Translations under genes and position numbers: made by a program
The notes under the pieces: model-generated
What the model was told of the DNA's origin: nothing
The model's input: the letters and a program-made list of their open reading frames with translations, nothing else
Database searches by the model: none
Shown: positions 34,463 through 43,776 of the stretch, piece after piece
How positions within the stretch are numbered: the stretch's first letter is position 1
How the letters are laid out: each line of letters starts with the position of its first letter
Origin: AV69 sp963742315
GTDB taxonomy: Bacteria; Verrucomicrobiota; Verrucomicrobiia; Chthoniobacterales; UBA10450
Length of the DNA stretch: 64,000 bases
Direction: 5' to 3'
Assembly (NCBI GenBank): GCA_963742315.1
Contig: CAVULE010000001.1
Coordinates: 372,001-436,000 of the forward strand

Positions 34463-35133
34463 TTCGCTTCCGTCAGCTGCAGGATTATCGAAATTCTTTC
34501 CGCGGAATTTGTCGTCGCTACGTCGCCGTTCACTTCCTTTACTCCAGGCAGAGCGGTGAGAGCGCTCTTAAATTCAGCTGCTTTGTTCGCTGGAATCTCC
34601 ACCAGCATCTGGATTTCTCCGTCATTCTGAACGCCTTTAGTTCCGGCGCCGAGGAACTTTTTCGCGGCTGTCACTATTCCATCTGCAACGGAATTGGTTT
34701 GCCCTTGCTCCGTCGTAGTTTGCCATTCGCTAACCCCAAGCGGTGGCGGGGTCAGAGTAGCGGCGGCCGTTTTTTCGAGAGATTGTCGGAGATCCTCGCG
34801 CGCCTGCTTGTCCAGCAATTGCCGATTCGGGTTTTTGCTTTCGTGATGAGCGATGTAAACCAGACCAAGCAACACGTTCATCGCTACCAGCACGATAAAA
34901 GCCAGCCCAACTTGTCGCGCCATGCGACGCCCGCGCGCGGCCGTTTCTTCCGACATCTCGCTGAGAATTTCCGGCCGGTCACTTTGATTCTCGCGCATGC
35001 TGGCGTGAATGCGCCGGGCCACGTCGAATTCACGGCGCGCACTCGCATCACTCATTAAACGCTCCTCCAACGCTTGTCGTTCGTGATCGGGAAGTTTGCC
35101 GTCGAGGTAATCGAATAGCTTATCCGGATTCAT
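34459..35133 (-). CDS. Anti-sigma-factor-like single-pass membrane protein
   Basis: About 224 residues from ATG 35133 (MNPDKLFDYLDGKLPDHERQ). The N-terminal 60 residues resemble anti-sigma N-domains: helical, with DYLDGKL.DHERQALEERL, but without a zinc His-Cys-Cys set. One membrane helix follows (VGLAFIVLVAMNVLLGLVYI), then a periplasmic part with MLVEIPANKAAEFKSALTAL, similar to the DUF4349-like or zf-HC2-linked type. No sigma factor gene is next to it in the window. It is coupled to the nucleosidase gene by overlap. Confidence 0.65.
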   Translation of the reverse strand: MNPDKLFDYLDGKLPDHERQALEERLMSDASARREFDVARRIHASMRENQSDRPEILSEMSEETAARGRRMARQVGLAFIVLVAMNVLLGLVYIAHHESKNPNRQLLDKQAREDLRQSLEKTAAATLTPPPLGVSEWQTTTEQGQTNSVADGIVTAAKKFLGAGTKGVQNDGEIQMLVEIPANKAAEFKSALTALPGVKEVNGDVATTNSAERISIILQLTEAK

Positions 35134-35290
35134 GTCGCGAAAGAGTAGCACAGCTAACTCGCGGCGTGGACGGGAGCTTTTAAACTAATGGCGGGTTCCT
35201 CACGGAAATATCGCTTTCACCGCGCGCGTTCCTCGGATACGTTTTTCTAAAAGACGAACATCCAACGACAATTAGGAGGACAATAAAACT

Positions 35291-35716
35291 ATGGGACTTC
35301 TCGATTCAATACTCGGTGCAGCGAGCGGAAAAACGGGTGCTTCTGGCGAAGCGAATCCGCTCATAGGAATTCTCGGCGGTCTCCTGGCGCAGAGCGGGGG
35401 ATTGCAGGGTTTGGCCAATAAGTTTTCGCAGAGCGGCTGTGGCGGCGTTTTTGCCTCCTGGGTCGGCATGGACGAAAACCAGTCCATCTCGAGCGATCAA
35501 ATTCAAAAGGCACTCGGTTCCCAACAAGTGCAGGCGCTTGCGGCAAAAATGGGAATTGATCCTACGCAAGCCTCGAATCTCTTGGCTGAATTTCTGCCCA
35601 AGGTGGTCGACAAACTAACACCAACCGGCAAAGTCGATCCGACGGCGGATCATCAGCAGGGCTTGGCCGCGCTGATCCCATCGCTCCTGCAAAGTGTCGG
35701 TGGTTCGCGCACGTAG
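35291..35716 (+). CDS. YidB family protein (DUF937)
   Basis: 141 residues. GLLDSILGAASGK and NPLIGILGGLLAQSGGLQGL are the Gly- and Leu-rich opening of the family. VFASWVGMDENQSISSDQIQ and ALGSQQVQALAAKMGIDPTQ follow, and then the end of the domain, ASNLLAEFLPKVVDKLTPTG. The function of YidB is not established. AGGAGG lies about 12 bp before the ATG. Not in an operon with its neighbours. Confidence 0.9.
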   Translation: MGLLDSILGAASGKTGASGEANPLIGILGGLLAQSGGLQGLANKFSQSGCGGVFASWVGMDENQSISSDQIQKALGSQQVQALAAKMGIDPTQASNLLAEFLPKVVDKLTPTGKVDPTADHQQGLAALIPSLLQSVGGSRT

Positions 35717-35824
35717 CGCTTTTTCCTCCAGGAACAATTGGTTTAATCCCGGTCGAGCTGAATTTGGTCGTGCACAGAAGGGCCGCGATCATTGCTCACA
35801 TTACAAGGAGCAAGACCGGCCGGG

Positions 35825-36526
35825 TTATTTCAGGAAGACTTTTGAGCGAAAAATGCGGGCGCGGTTTTTCAGGAATAATTCGCGAACATCGACGGGATAG
35901 AGCTCGCCGTTTTTCTGCGGATGAAATTCGAGAAGCAGCATTCCGCCTTCAGCTAATTGGTTGGCCCGAACGTCGTCGATGAAGAATTGCCATTCCGCCG
36001 CCGACCAGGTGCGCCAGTTTCCGTCACGCAGACGCTCCAAACGGTGGAAGCAAGTGAGATAACTGGTGATAAGATCGAATTTTTTTTCCGGCGCAGGCAA
36101 GTGGAAGCACGGTTGAATGCATTGCACCACGCGCTTCACCTTTAGAAGTCGGAGGGTGTCACGAAAAATCGCTTGCTCGTCAATGTCCAATCCAACGCCA
36201 CTGTGTCCGAGTTTTTCTGTGACATAAAGAAAGAAACCGGGACCGCAGCCGAGATCGAGAATGTGACGGCGCCGACCGCGATCAAGCGAAAGATCCTGTG
36301 CGCGTTCGACGTTGCGATTAATCCAAAACTTGGTGTCGCCAAAGCGATGCACTTCTTTTATTCCGCGCGGATATTTCCGGCGGAGTTCTTCCCACGAAGG
36401 ATCCATTTCGAGCTCGCGCTGTAATTGGCGCGCACTTACCGGGTGAAACGCGCGATGAATGTGCTCGCGCATACTGCCGATAATCTCGGGATCAAAAAGC
36501 TTTCGCAGTTTGTGGGGAAAATTCAT
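35825..36526 (-). CDS. Class I SAM-dependent methyltransferase
   Basis: 233 residues. Motif I is ILDLGCGPGFFLYVTEKLG, with the acidic ribose ligand in GVGLDIDEQ. Motif II lies in KKFDLITSYLTCFHRL, and GGMLLLEFHPQKNGELY comes after. The N-terminal 70 residues (REHIHRAFHPVSARQLQREL) are charged and helical and contain no other domain. Substrate unknown. It lies between the YidB gene and an L,D-transpeptidase without clear operon ties. Confidence 0.85.
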   Translation of the reverse strand: MNFPHKLRKLFDPEIIGSMREHIHRAFHPVSARQLQRELEMDPSWEELRRKYPRGIKEVHRFGDTKFWINRNVERAQDLSLDRGRRRHILDLGCGPGFFLYVTEKLGHSGVGLDIDEQAIFRDTLRLLKVKRVVQCIQPCFHLPAPEKKFDLITSYLTCFHRLERLRDGNWRTWSAAEWQFFIDDVRANQLAEGGMLLLEFHPQKNGELYPVDVRELFLKNRARIFRSKVFLK

Positions 36527-36583
36527 TCCTGTAAGCGTCTGCCAACAATCACATGGCTGACAACGCGGTTGGGCTACCCTGGC

Positions 36584-37636
36584 TCAAAAAATGGAAACGA
36601 TATTGCCGACGGTCACGAGTTCCTTCACCCGCGCGGCGTCCCAGTTTGCCGTCCGGATGCAGCCGTGACTGGCAGCGCGGCCGATTGTTTCAGGTTGATT
36701 CGTTCCGTGAATCCCAACATGCGGTTTGCTTAGCGCCATCCACAAAATGCCAACCGGATTATTCGGACCAGCTGGCAAAATGAATGCGGTGTCGCTTTTG
36801 ATTCCATAATTCAAAATGCCTTCGTCGTGACGAAAGACAGGCAAGACCGCGATCCCGGTAATCTTCCATACCCCGATGGGCGCGGGCAGCTTGGTTGAAC
36901 CAGGAGTGATCGGAAATTCCGCGACAAGTTGATTGTTTTCGTAAATGAGAAGGAACCGTTCCTTGGTATCGACATAAACAATACGGTTGGCGAATGCGGG
37001 ATTCGGCGGCACGAAACCTTCGTGCAGATCTTCGATTTTAAAGGGCAGAACATTTGGCACCTTTACAGTGTCGCCGGGCTTAAGCTCGTCCAGATTCATC
37101 GGGCGATTTAGTTTGCGCAGGTAATCCTCCGCGGAATGGAAACGTTCCGCCACAAACTCGAGAAGCGAACCATACTTGAGTGCTTTCAACTTCGCTTGCT
37201 CGCTTGGCTTGCTCGCCGTCGGTCCCACAAAGTTTTCCGCTTCCGGTGGAATCGTGTAATTCGTGAATGGTTCCGGCACTTGGTCGAGCAACCATTGATC
37301 GACTGTACCGCGTAGCGGCATGAGGTGCGCGCGTTTGTAAGCCAACAACGCCTTGCGAAAGAATTCACCCATTTCTCCGTCGATCTTGCCGGGGCCGAAA
37401 TCGTTGTTATCGAGAAAGATTTGGAGGCGAGTAGCGGTGACTTCGTCGTAATTGGGCAGAGCGACAATTGTTTTTGTCTCCGCTCTGAGCGCTTTAGGAG
37501 GGGCTGACATAAGGGGCAAGATCTTCGGTGCTTCCTCCGCGAGCGCCGACCCGCAGAAGCAGCAAAAGCCTGCCAGCAGCCAGGCACTCCCCAACCGGAC
37601 TTTGGGAATGAAATGAGAGAGCCGGAGAAACTTCAT
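36584..37636 (-). CDS. L,D-transpeptidase with peptidoglycan-binding and LysM-like domains
   Basis: A periplasmic cross-linking enzyme, about 350 residues from ATG 37636. Signal peptide LGSAWLLAGFCCFCGSALAE, a helical peptidoglycan-binding segment (LQIFLDNNDFGPGKIDGEMG), and a LysM-like stretch (LNRPMNLDELKPGDTVKVPN). The YkuD domain has IPAPIGVW-like PAPIGVWKITGI, then GIHGTNQPETIGRAASHGCI followed by RTANWD, with the catalytic Cys. It makes 3-3 cross-links or attaches proteins to the wall; which one is not known. A second YkuD protein is at 59641. Confidence 0.92.
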   Translation of the reverse strand: MKFLRLSHFIPKVRLGSAWLLAGFCCFCGSALAEEAPKILPLMSAPPKALRAETKTIVALPNYDEVTATRLQIFLDNNDFGPGKIDGEMGEFFRKALLAYKRAHLMPLRGTVDQWLLDQVPEPFTNYTIPPEAENFVGPTASKPSEQAKLKALKYGSLLEFVAERFHSAEDYLRKLNRPMNLDELKPGDTVKVPNVLPFKIEDLHEGFVPPNPAFANRIVYVDTKERFLLIYENNQLVAEFPITPGSTKLPAPIGVWKITGIAVLPVFRHDEGILNYGIKSDTAFILPAGPNNPVGILWMALSKPHVGIHGTNQPETIGRAASHGCIRTANWDAARVKELVTVGNIVSIF

Positions 37637-37720
37637 TGGCCGCAAGTAATCGACTGACTGGCGGCTACGCGCAAGTAATGCCTGGAGCCAGCGTTAAAAT
37701 CCATTTCCCAGGGAAATCCA

Positions 37721-37744
37721 GCCACGGCCAACGACCGCGGCTAC
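37721..37744 (-). repeat. GTAG-headed hairpin near the end of the MscS gene
   Basis: Read on the minus strand it starts GTAGCCGCGGTCGTTGG and closes with CCGTGGC. The stem has two mismatches. It lies 9 bp beyond the MscS stop codon, on the same strand. Confidence 0.55.
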
Positions 37745-37752
37745 AGGAGCGG

Positions 37753-38811
37753 CTAGCGCGCGTCACCTTTCGGGAATTTCGTCTTTTCCGGTACAGCGTT
37801 CAGGGCGGCGAGAAGTTTGGGAAGAAGCCGAGTCTTGATTGAACCCGCCTCGCGCGGCGGCACCAAATAGCGCACGATTGCTTCCAACCAGGTGTTCTCA
37901 TTGACGCGAAAGATAACGCGCGGGCGTTCCCTCACTTCTAATTCGTCCACCGGCGTTTTGGCCAGCAATTCGCGAAACATTGCCACCCGTTCCATCATCT
38001 CTTCGCCTATCTCTTCCTCGGTGATTTTCTGCATCGTTCGCGAGACGAACTCCAGATCACTATCGTAGGCGATGTAGAATTTGATCTCATTCCAGATGTA
38101 GGGGAAAAGCGGCCACGAGTAGTTGAAGACCATCACGCTTAGCACTTTCGAGTTGGGAAACTTGATGATCCGGCCGCTCGGATGATCGGTGGAAAGATAT
38201 TTGCCGCCGAATTCCCACAAGGTGGTGTCGAAATAACTCACATCAATAACGTCGCCGGTGGCGTCTTCGATTTGAATGCGATCGCCGACCTGATAAGGCC
38301 GCCGGATCAGGATGTAGATCCAGCCCAGAAAACTGGTCATTGGCGTCTGCACGGCCAAGCCAACGATGACTGAGCCTATGCCGACGGAAATGAGGGCAGT
38401 GTACCAATTAACGAAAATGACGCCGATAACAATGACGGCGATGACCAGAACGACGAGCAAGTGTTCGATTCGACGCAAGGTGAAGCGGGTGGCGGCATCA
38501 TCGAGACGTCCGATTGCGTAAATAGAAATTGCTTTGGCAATCGCAAGCGCGATCACGATCAACGCCGCGCCGCGGAGAAATCGCCGGGAGAGGTCGACGG
38601 TGTTTTGCGGCACCGGAATCAGCTTCGATCCAACGAAATAATAAAGAACGGCGCAGCCAACGATCAAAAGAGCGTGAGTAACAAACCAGAATTTATCTTT
38701 CGTTGCGGCCTTAACTTTTTCCGTCCCCGTTTTAGGACCGCTTGTTTGGGAAAGGGCCTGCCGGACCTCAGGCTTTTTGGATATTTCCTCAGCTGTCTCA
38801 GCCGTTGCCAT
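37753..38811 (-). CDS. Small-conductance mechanosensitive channel (MscS family)
   Basis: Opens when membrane tension rises, releasing solutes after hypo-osmotic shock. 352 residues; hydrophobic helices near 42-62, 73-95 and 115-135. The pore helix is VGIGSVIVGLAVQTPMTSFL, with small residues in place of the usual Ala/Gly pattern. IRRPYQVGDRIQIEDATGDV is the diagnostic start of the beta domain, and the cytoplasmic cage follows. Charged N-terminus of 40 residues without signal. Longer than E. coli MscS (286 aa), owing to N- and C-terminal extensions. Confidence 0.9.
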   Translation of the reverse strand: MATAETAEEISKKPEVRQALSQTSGPKTGTEKVKAATKDKFWFVTHALLIVGCAVLYYFVGSKLIPVPQNTVDLSRRFLRGAALIVIALAIAKAISIYAIGRLDDAATRFTLRRIEHLLVVLVIAVIVIGVIFVNWYTALISVGIGSVIVGLAVQTPMTSFLGWIYILIRRPYQVGDRIQIEDATGDVIDVSYFDTTLWEFGGKYLSTDHPSGRIIKFPNSKVLSVMVFNYSWPLFPYIWNEIKFYIAYDSDLEFVSRTMQKITEEEIGEEMMERVAMFRELLAKTPVDELEVRERPRVIFRVNENTWLEAIVRYLVPPREAGSIKTRLLPKLLAALNAVPEKTKFPKGDAR

Positions 38812-38895
38812 TTACTGTAAATTCGCGTGGCGCGATTCATTTGATTGTCGCGAGCGAGAAGATTCCGGCGATGTGTGTCTTTCTTGGGGCCATTC

Positions 38896-38979
38896 TGTCA
38901 TGTCGAGCGAAGTCGAGACACCTCTAGTTTTTTTAGGAAGAGAATAGTTAGAGATCCCTCGGCTGCGCTCGGGATGACA
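38896..38979. repeat. TGTCAT-ended hairpin element (family F), copy 3
   Basis: Left end TGTCATGTCGAGCGAAGTCG, right end CGGCTGCGCTCGGGATGACA, inner arms ACCTCTA and TAGAGAT around TTTTTTTAGGAAG. Intergenic between the MscS and glycogen-debranching genes, both on the minus strand. Confidence 0.8.
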
Positions 38980-39031
38980 GAAAGGGCAGTTGTAATACTG
39001 CCGCGAATCTTCAGGCGAATTACACGTGGTT

Positions 39032-41077
39032 CTAAGCAGTCTTGATCCAGCTTCGTAATACTTCAGCCACGCTCCAGGCTTGCGCGATACAACCGCCGGC
39101 AAAATGTGGGTCCCGAGCGTCAAACACTTCGCTGATGGTACCAATTCCGTTGTCGTTGAGGTGCTGAGGAAAAGTTCCGAGAAATTTTCGAGCGCTGGTC
39201 TTGTCCTCGGGATGCACTTTCAACCACGCATCAACAAACGGGCCGATTAACCAGGCCCACACTGTTCCTTGATGGTAAGCGCCGTCACGCGAACGGAGGT
39301 CGCCGGAATAAATCGGTTTGTAATCGGGATGATCAGGGGAAAGGGAACGCAACCCAACCGGAGTAACCAATTTTTCATCTACCACCTCGACTACCGATGA
39401 CCAGCGTGTTTGCTCGAGCACCGGGTGTTCCAGCGAGATGGCAAAGATCTGGTTTGGCCGGCAGGAAGAATCGGTCGTTCCGCTCTGGCCATTGCAATCG
39501 ACCACGTCGAATAAATAGCCGCCGTCAGCGAACCAGAAGCGTTGATTGAATGAATCGCGTGCGCGTTTTGCCGCATCACTGTACTTTTCTGCGCCCGCAC
39601 CTTCCCCTTCCTCACGACACCAGCGCGAGAGAAGTTCAAGTGCGTTATACCAAAGGGCATTGATCTCTACTGCCTTGCCGCGACGCGGCGTTACCACCCA
39701 GTCCCCCATCTTGGCGTCCATCCACGTTAGTTGATAGCCTTCGGTGCCCTGCGCCAGCAGACCGTCATGCGAATCGACGTGAATATTGAAACGTGTGCCC
39801 CGCAAATGATGCTCCGCGATATCGATCAAGACCGGCAGCAGCAGATGCAGAGTAGTCCGATCGTCGGTGTAATGCAGGTAACGACTAAGCGCGTGAAAAA
39901 ACCACAGAGTTGCGTCGGCGGTATGATAAAGCCCTTCCTTTTCTCCATCCGGAAACATGTTTGGGATGAGCCCATCGCGAACGTAATGAGAGAAAGTGCG
40001 CAAGATATACCCCGCTTCCAAACAGCGACCGGAAACGAGCGCGAGTCCTTCCAGTGAGATCATGGTATCGCGTCCCCAATCGGTGAACCAATGATAACCG
40101 GCGATTACTGTTCGCACTTCATCGCCGGCAGCGTGCGCGCGAGCAGCTTCTTCCGCCCGACCAGCCGGCGTGATGATGAATTGGTCGCCGGCAAAAACCA
40201 GCTCGGCCGGAAATCCACGGCGCGCTTCCGGCAGCGCATCGTCCAGCATTTTCGCGCGCCGTTCTTCTTCCGCCGCTATCGCAGCTTCGGGCGCGAGAAC
40301 GTTAACGATGCCCCATTCTTCCGTTGAAGCGATGATCGCGGCCATGTTGCGCTCCTGCAGGTCGACATAAAAAAATCCCGGGCTCCAGAGAGTACCTTCG
40401 TAAGCGTAACCGCGGCTCTGCTCGATACGGTAAACCACCTGGTGAATGACTTGGGGCAAAACCGTGAGTTGCGCGATATCGTTTTCCAGCTTCATGCGCA
40501 GCGGTGGCAATCCGCTGTCGGCGCCACTGATTTCGTAGCGATCTTCAATCGCACTCAAACGATAAGGCGCGGGCAGTCCTTCATTCACCGGCGACTCGTA
40601 ATGGCGGAAGAAAAAGGCGGGTCGCAGCTCTAGTCGGGGGCGTTTTTCGCCTTCGAGAATGCGATAGATGACGTGAACGGTGTTCTGCCAATGCAGCATC
40701 AGAATGCGTTTCTCGAGAACGAGATCGCGAACATGATAAGTCCAGACCGGCAATCCATTTTCGAGGCGGAATTCATGTAAATAATCGGCCGCGCCGAGAT
40801 TAAGCTGACCACCGGCGCGTTCTTCGGCCCCGAGAGAAACGACATCGTCATCCGCAAAACGCAAGAATTCGGAAACGTGACTCCACATCACCATGCGACC
40901 GTACGGCGCCGGCAACGCGGCGATGAGCAGGCCGTGATAACGCCGGGTAATCGCACCTGAGATAGTTCCGGAAGCGAACCCGCCGAGTCCATTGGCCACG
41001 AGCCATTCGCGTTCGAGGAGCAATTCTCGCGAATGGCTCGTTTTATCCCAAGGCAGGGAGCGGTTGGTGAAAGCCAT
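39032..41077 (-). CDS. Glycogen debranching enzyme (amylo-alpha-1,6-glucosidase)
   Basis: Hydrolyses alpha-1,6 branch points in glycogen. 681 residues. The N-terminal GDE domain starts with WLVANGLGGFASGTISGAIT, then RRYHGLLIAALPAPYGR. The catalytic (alpha/alpha)6 domain has WFTDWGRDTMISLEGLALVS, TADATLWFFHALSRYL, and QLTWMDAKMGDWVVTPRRGK, with the acidic active-site residues. AYHQGTVWAWLIGPFVDAW is close to the end. No signal peptide, so cytosolic. It stands directly upstream of nothing else on the strand but follows treZ by 50 bp, so the two probably form an operon for glycogen-to-trehalose conversion. Confidence 0.92.
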   Translation of the reverse strand: MAFTNRSLPWDKTSHSRELLLEREWLVANGLGGFASGTISGAITRRYHGLLIAALPAPYGRMVMWSHVSEFLRFADDDVVSLGAEERAGGQLNLGAADYLHEFRLENGLPVWTYHVRDLVLEKRILMLHWQNTVHVIYRILEGEKRPRLELRPAFFFRHYESPVNEGLPAPYRLSAIEDRYEISGADSGLPPLRMKLENDIAQLTVLPQVIHQVVYRIEQSRGYAYEGTLWSPGFFYVDLQERNMAAIIASTEEWGIVNVLAPEAAIAAEEERRAKMLDDALPEARRGFPAELVFAGDQFIITPAGRAEEAARAHAAGDEVRTVIAGYHWFTDWGRDTMISLEGLALVSGRCLEAGYILRTFSHYVRDGLIPNMFPDGEKEGLYHTADATLWFFHALSRYLHYTDDRTTLHLLLPVLIDIAEHHLRGTRFNIHVDSHDGLLAQGTEGYQLTWMDAKMGDWVVTPRRGKAVEINALWYNALELLSRWCREEGEGAGAEKYSDAAKRARDSFNQRFWFADGGYLFDVVDCNGQSGTTDSSCRPNQIFAISLEHPVLEQTRWSSVVEVVDEKLVTPVGLRSLSPDHPDYKPIYSGDLRSRDGAYHQGTVWAWLIGPFVDAWLKVHPEDKTSARKFLGTFPQHLNDNGIGTISEVFDARDPHFAGGCIAQAWSVAEVLRSWIKTA

Positions 41078-41128
41078 TGTGTGCGGGAATCTAAGATCCG
41101 TTAGAAATCATCGGAGGTAGATCGCCTT

Positions 41129-43030
41129 CTAGCGTTTTTTCGGTTTTTTGCGCGGTTGCGTTCGTCGCCGCGGCCGAAAGACTAACGCCGATTCGGCAGG
41201 CAACACCCATCTTTCATCTGTATCGATATCGACCGCCCCCGGTCCGCCATAGCGCTGCGATTCGCTTGTCCAGAGGATCTCCCACGTGCAATCTGCAGGC
41301 GGTGCCAACAAAGGCTCTGGCACCGGCGTCAATTCTTCGCCGCCTCCGAAATTAACAATCAGCAATCGATCGTCGATCACTTCATCGAAATAGCGCAAGA
41401 CAAATGATTCCGAGCGGAGCACGGCACCGTCGATCCTCCCTTTACTTTGCTGACATAGCCGCGAGTCCTCACGTCGCAGTTTGATTAAATCCCGGTGTAA
41501 ATTAGAAAACGCGTGATTTTTTTCGCGCTCACTCCAATCAAGCTTGCAGCGTCGAAAGGTTTCGATTTCGTAAGGCACGGCGAGCGTCACTTCCGCTGAG
41601 GCGGCGGACGGGAATTGGGCCAAAAACTCAAAGCGTCCTTTTTTCACCGCCTCCCGCAATTTCTCGTCGCCAACTTCGCTGAAATAAAGAAAGGGGGTGG
41701 AGGCACCAAATTCTTCGCCTTGAAAAAGCAATGGGGTCCACGGACCGAGTAACAGCAATGCTGTCATCGCGCGATAACGTCCGGGTGAAGTTTGCAAGCG
41801 CAGCCGATCGCCGGTCGCGGAATTGGAAACCTGGTCATGATTTTCGAGAAAGGAAACGAATGCCTCAGGTTTCAGGTCTAGACTGGGATATCCTCGCGGC
41901 GCCTCCTGCCATGAATACGCCTGTCCCTGATAGAGATAACCATACTTTGCCGCAGAAATAAATTCCTGCGGACACCCACGGTAATCGGTGTAGTAGGCTT
42001 CGTTTCGACCGGTCAGGGCAACAACGGCAGCGTGATGCCAGTCGTCATTCCATACTCCATCAAGATCATCGCCGCCTTGCGCTCGGGTCCGAATCAATTT
42101 TGCCTCCTCGCGTTCATTCTCCGCAAACAAAAGGATGGAACGCTTTCCCGCCGCTTCCCGCGCCGCGCGCCCGATCGCTCCCACGATGTATTCCTGCGAT
42201 TTGTCATGAATGCTTTGGGTCGCATCGAATCGAAAACCGTCGAAATGGAATTCCTCGATCCAGTAGCGTCCATTGGTGATGAAGAATTCGCGGACCGGCC
42301 CGCAATTTTCCCCATCGAAGTTAATCGAATCGCCCCATTCGTTTTCGCGCTGGCGATTGATGTAATCGTCGGAGTAAACGCCGAGATAATTTCCGTCGGG
42401 TCCGAAGTGATTGTAAACGACGTCGAGAATCACGCCTAATCCGAGGGCGTGCGCCCGATCAATGAATGCGCGCAAGTCGTCCGGCGTTCCGTAGAGGTGC
42501 GCCGGCGCAAACAGATCGACGCCATCATAACCCCAGCCGAAGCGCCCGGGAAAATCGGAGATCGGCATCATCTCCAGCGAGGTGATGCCATCGCTCTTCA
42601 ACAGCTCGAGTTTGTCCGCGGCGGCGCGCCACGTTCCCTCCGGGGTAAATGTGCCAATATGAAATTCGTAAATGACCTGGCCGGCTAACTTCACGCCGCG
42701 CCAGTTTGCGTCCGTCCATTTGAAAGCAAATGGATCGACGAGATACGAGCTGCCGTGCGGCCCGTCCGGCTGAAAACGTGACGCCGGATCGGGATGAAAA
42801 TTTTCCGATCGATTCAGCCGAAATCGGTAACGCGCGCCAACGCCGCAAGTGACCGTTCCCGAAAAATAACCGTCCCGCTCTCGCGTCAGGGAATGAAAAG
42901 TGCGTGCGGCGCTTTTCTCGACGGAAGACTCCAACACGACGTCCAGCATGTTCGCCTTCGGCGCCCAAACCCGAAAATGCGTTTCGTTTTTGCTGATAAT
43001 TTCCGCACCTATGGGATAACGCCGTTGCAT
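41129..43030 (-). CDS. treZ: Malto-oligosyltrehalose trehalohydrolase
   Basis: Releases trehalose from maltooligosyl-trehalose (TreY-TreZ pathway). 633 residues of GH13 with an N-terminal CBM48-like domain (NETHFRVWAPKANMLDVVL). Catalytic motifs: VILDVVYNHFGPDGNYL, FHFDGFRFDATQSIHDKS (nucleophile Asp) and ILLFAENEREEAKL (acid Glu). SFLENHDQVSNSATGDRL holds the third Asp. QVIYEFHIGTFTPEGTW and the absence of branching-enzyme features favour TreZ. The C-terminal tail is basic (RPRRRTQPRKKPKKR). TreY, its usual partner, is not in the window. Confidence 0.93.
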   Translation of the reverse strand: MQRRYPIGAEIISKNETHFRVWAPKANMLDVVLESSVEKSAARTFHSLTRERDGYFSGTVTCGVGARYRFRLNRSENFHPDPASRFQPDGPHGSSYLVDPFAFKWTDANWRGVKLAGQVIYEFHIGTFTPEGTWRAAADKLELLKSDGITSLEMMPISDFPGRFGWGYDGVDLFAPAHLYGTPDDLRAFIDRAHALGLGVILDVVYNHFGPDGNYLGVYSDDYINRQRENEWGDSINFDGENCGPVREFFITNGRYWIEEFHFDGFRFDATQSIHDKSQEYIVGAIGRAAREAAGKRSILLFAENEREEAKLIRTRAQGGDDLDGVWNDDWHHAAVVALTGRNEAYYTDYRGCPQEFISAAKYGYLYQGQAYSWQEAPRGYPSLDLKPEAFVSFLENHDQVSNSATGDRLRLQTSPGRYRAMTALLLLGPWTPLLFQGEEFGASTPFLYFSEVGDEKLREAVKKGRFEFLAQFPSAASAEVTLAVPYEIETFRRCKLDWSEREKNHAFSNLHRDLIKLRREDSRLCQQSKGRIDGAVLRSESFVLRYFDEVIDDRLLIVNFGGGEELTPVPEPLLAPPADCTWEILWTSESQRYGGPGAVDIDTDERWVLPAESALVFRPRRRTQPRKKPKKR

Positions 43031-43116
43031 TCTGCTGTTTTTTCGTCGTGAATTAGGACGGTGGTTGTGCGCGATTTCGCTTCTCCGGCAAAGGCCGCGC
43101 GATTTAGATCATTCCG

Positions 43117-43761
43117 GTGAATAAAGCGCGCATAGCCAGTAATGTTCATTTGCTCGAGCATTCTCTTGTCGCGGCCAAGATGTCGGTCTTGCGTGATAAA
43201 ACAACCGGAACTGCGCAATTTCGTCGTGCGCTCGAGCAGATTGCAATCTTGCTTCTGACTGAAGCCTCGAGACGTTGGCCGACTCTCACCATCGAAATCG
43301 AGACTCCGCTTGGCCCGATGACCGGCGCAACCCTGGCGCGGCCGGTGGTATTCGTGCCAATTTTGCGCGCGGGCCTTGGCTTACTCGAAGGAATGTTGCG
43401 CATCATACCCGAGGCCGGAGTTGGTCATATCGGACTCTATCGTGATGAAGTCACGTTGCGGCCGGTCAATTATTATTGTCGTTTGCCCGCCAGCCTGGCA
43501 CAATCGCACGTTCTATTGCTTGATCCGATGCTGGCCACCGGTCGCAGCGCAACGGAAGGGGCGACGCTTTTGAAAGCCCAGGGCGCAACCAGTATTCAAT
43601 TCATTTGCGTGGTTGCGTGTGAAGTAGGAATTGAGCAATTGCGAGGCGCGCATCCGGACATTCCGATCTATTCCGCCGCAATTGATCCCGAACTTAACGA
43701 GTTTGGGTACATTGTGCCGGGCCTGGGCGATGCCGGCGATCGCTACTTCGGCACCCTTTAG
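43117..43761 (+). CDS. upp: Uracil phosphoribosyltransferase
   Basis: Pyrimidine salvage: uracil + PRPP gives UMP. The 214-residue protein carries SNVHLLEHSLVAAKMSVLRD at the start and PILRAGLGLLEGMLRIIPEA. LLDPMLATGRSATEGATLL is the PRPP loop, and DAGDRYFGT forms the C-terminal uracil-binding signature GxxGDRxFGT. GTG 43117 is used because no ATG precedes the first conserved residue in frame. Divergent from treZ (87 bp). Confidence 0.95.
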   Translation: MNKARIASNVHLLEHSLVAAKMSVLRDKTTGTAQFRRALEQIAILLLTEASRRWPTLTIEIETPLGPMTGATLARPVVFVPILRAGLGLLEGMLRIIPEAGVGHIGLYRDEVTLRPVNYYCRLPASLAQSHVLLLDPMLATGRSATEGATLLKAQGATSIQFICVVACEVGIEQLRGAHPDIPIYSAAIDPELNEFGYIVPGLGDAGDRYFGTL

Positions 43762-43776
43762 CAGACTATTGAAAGA

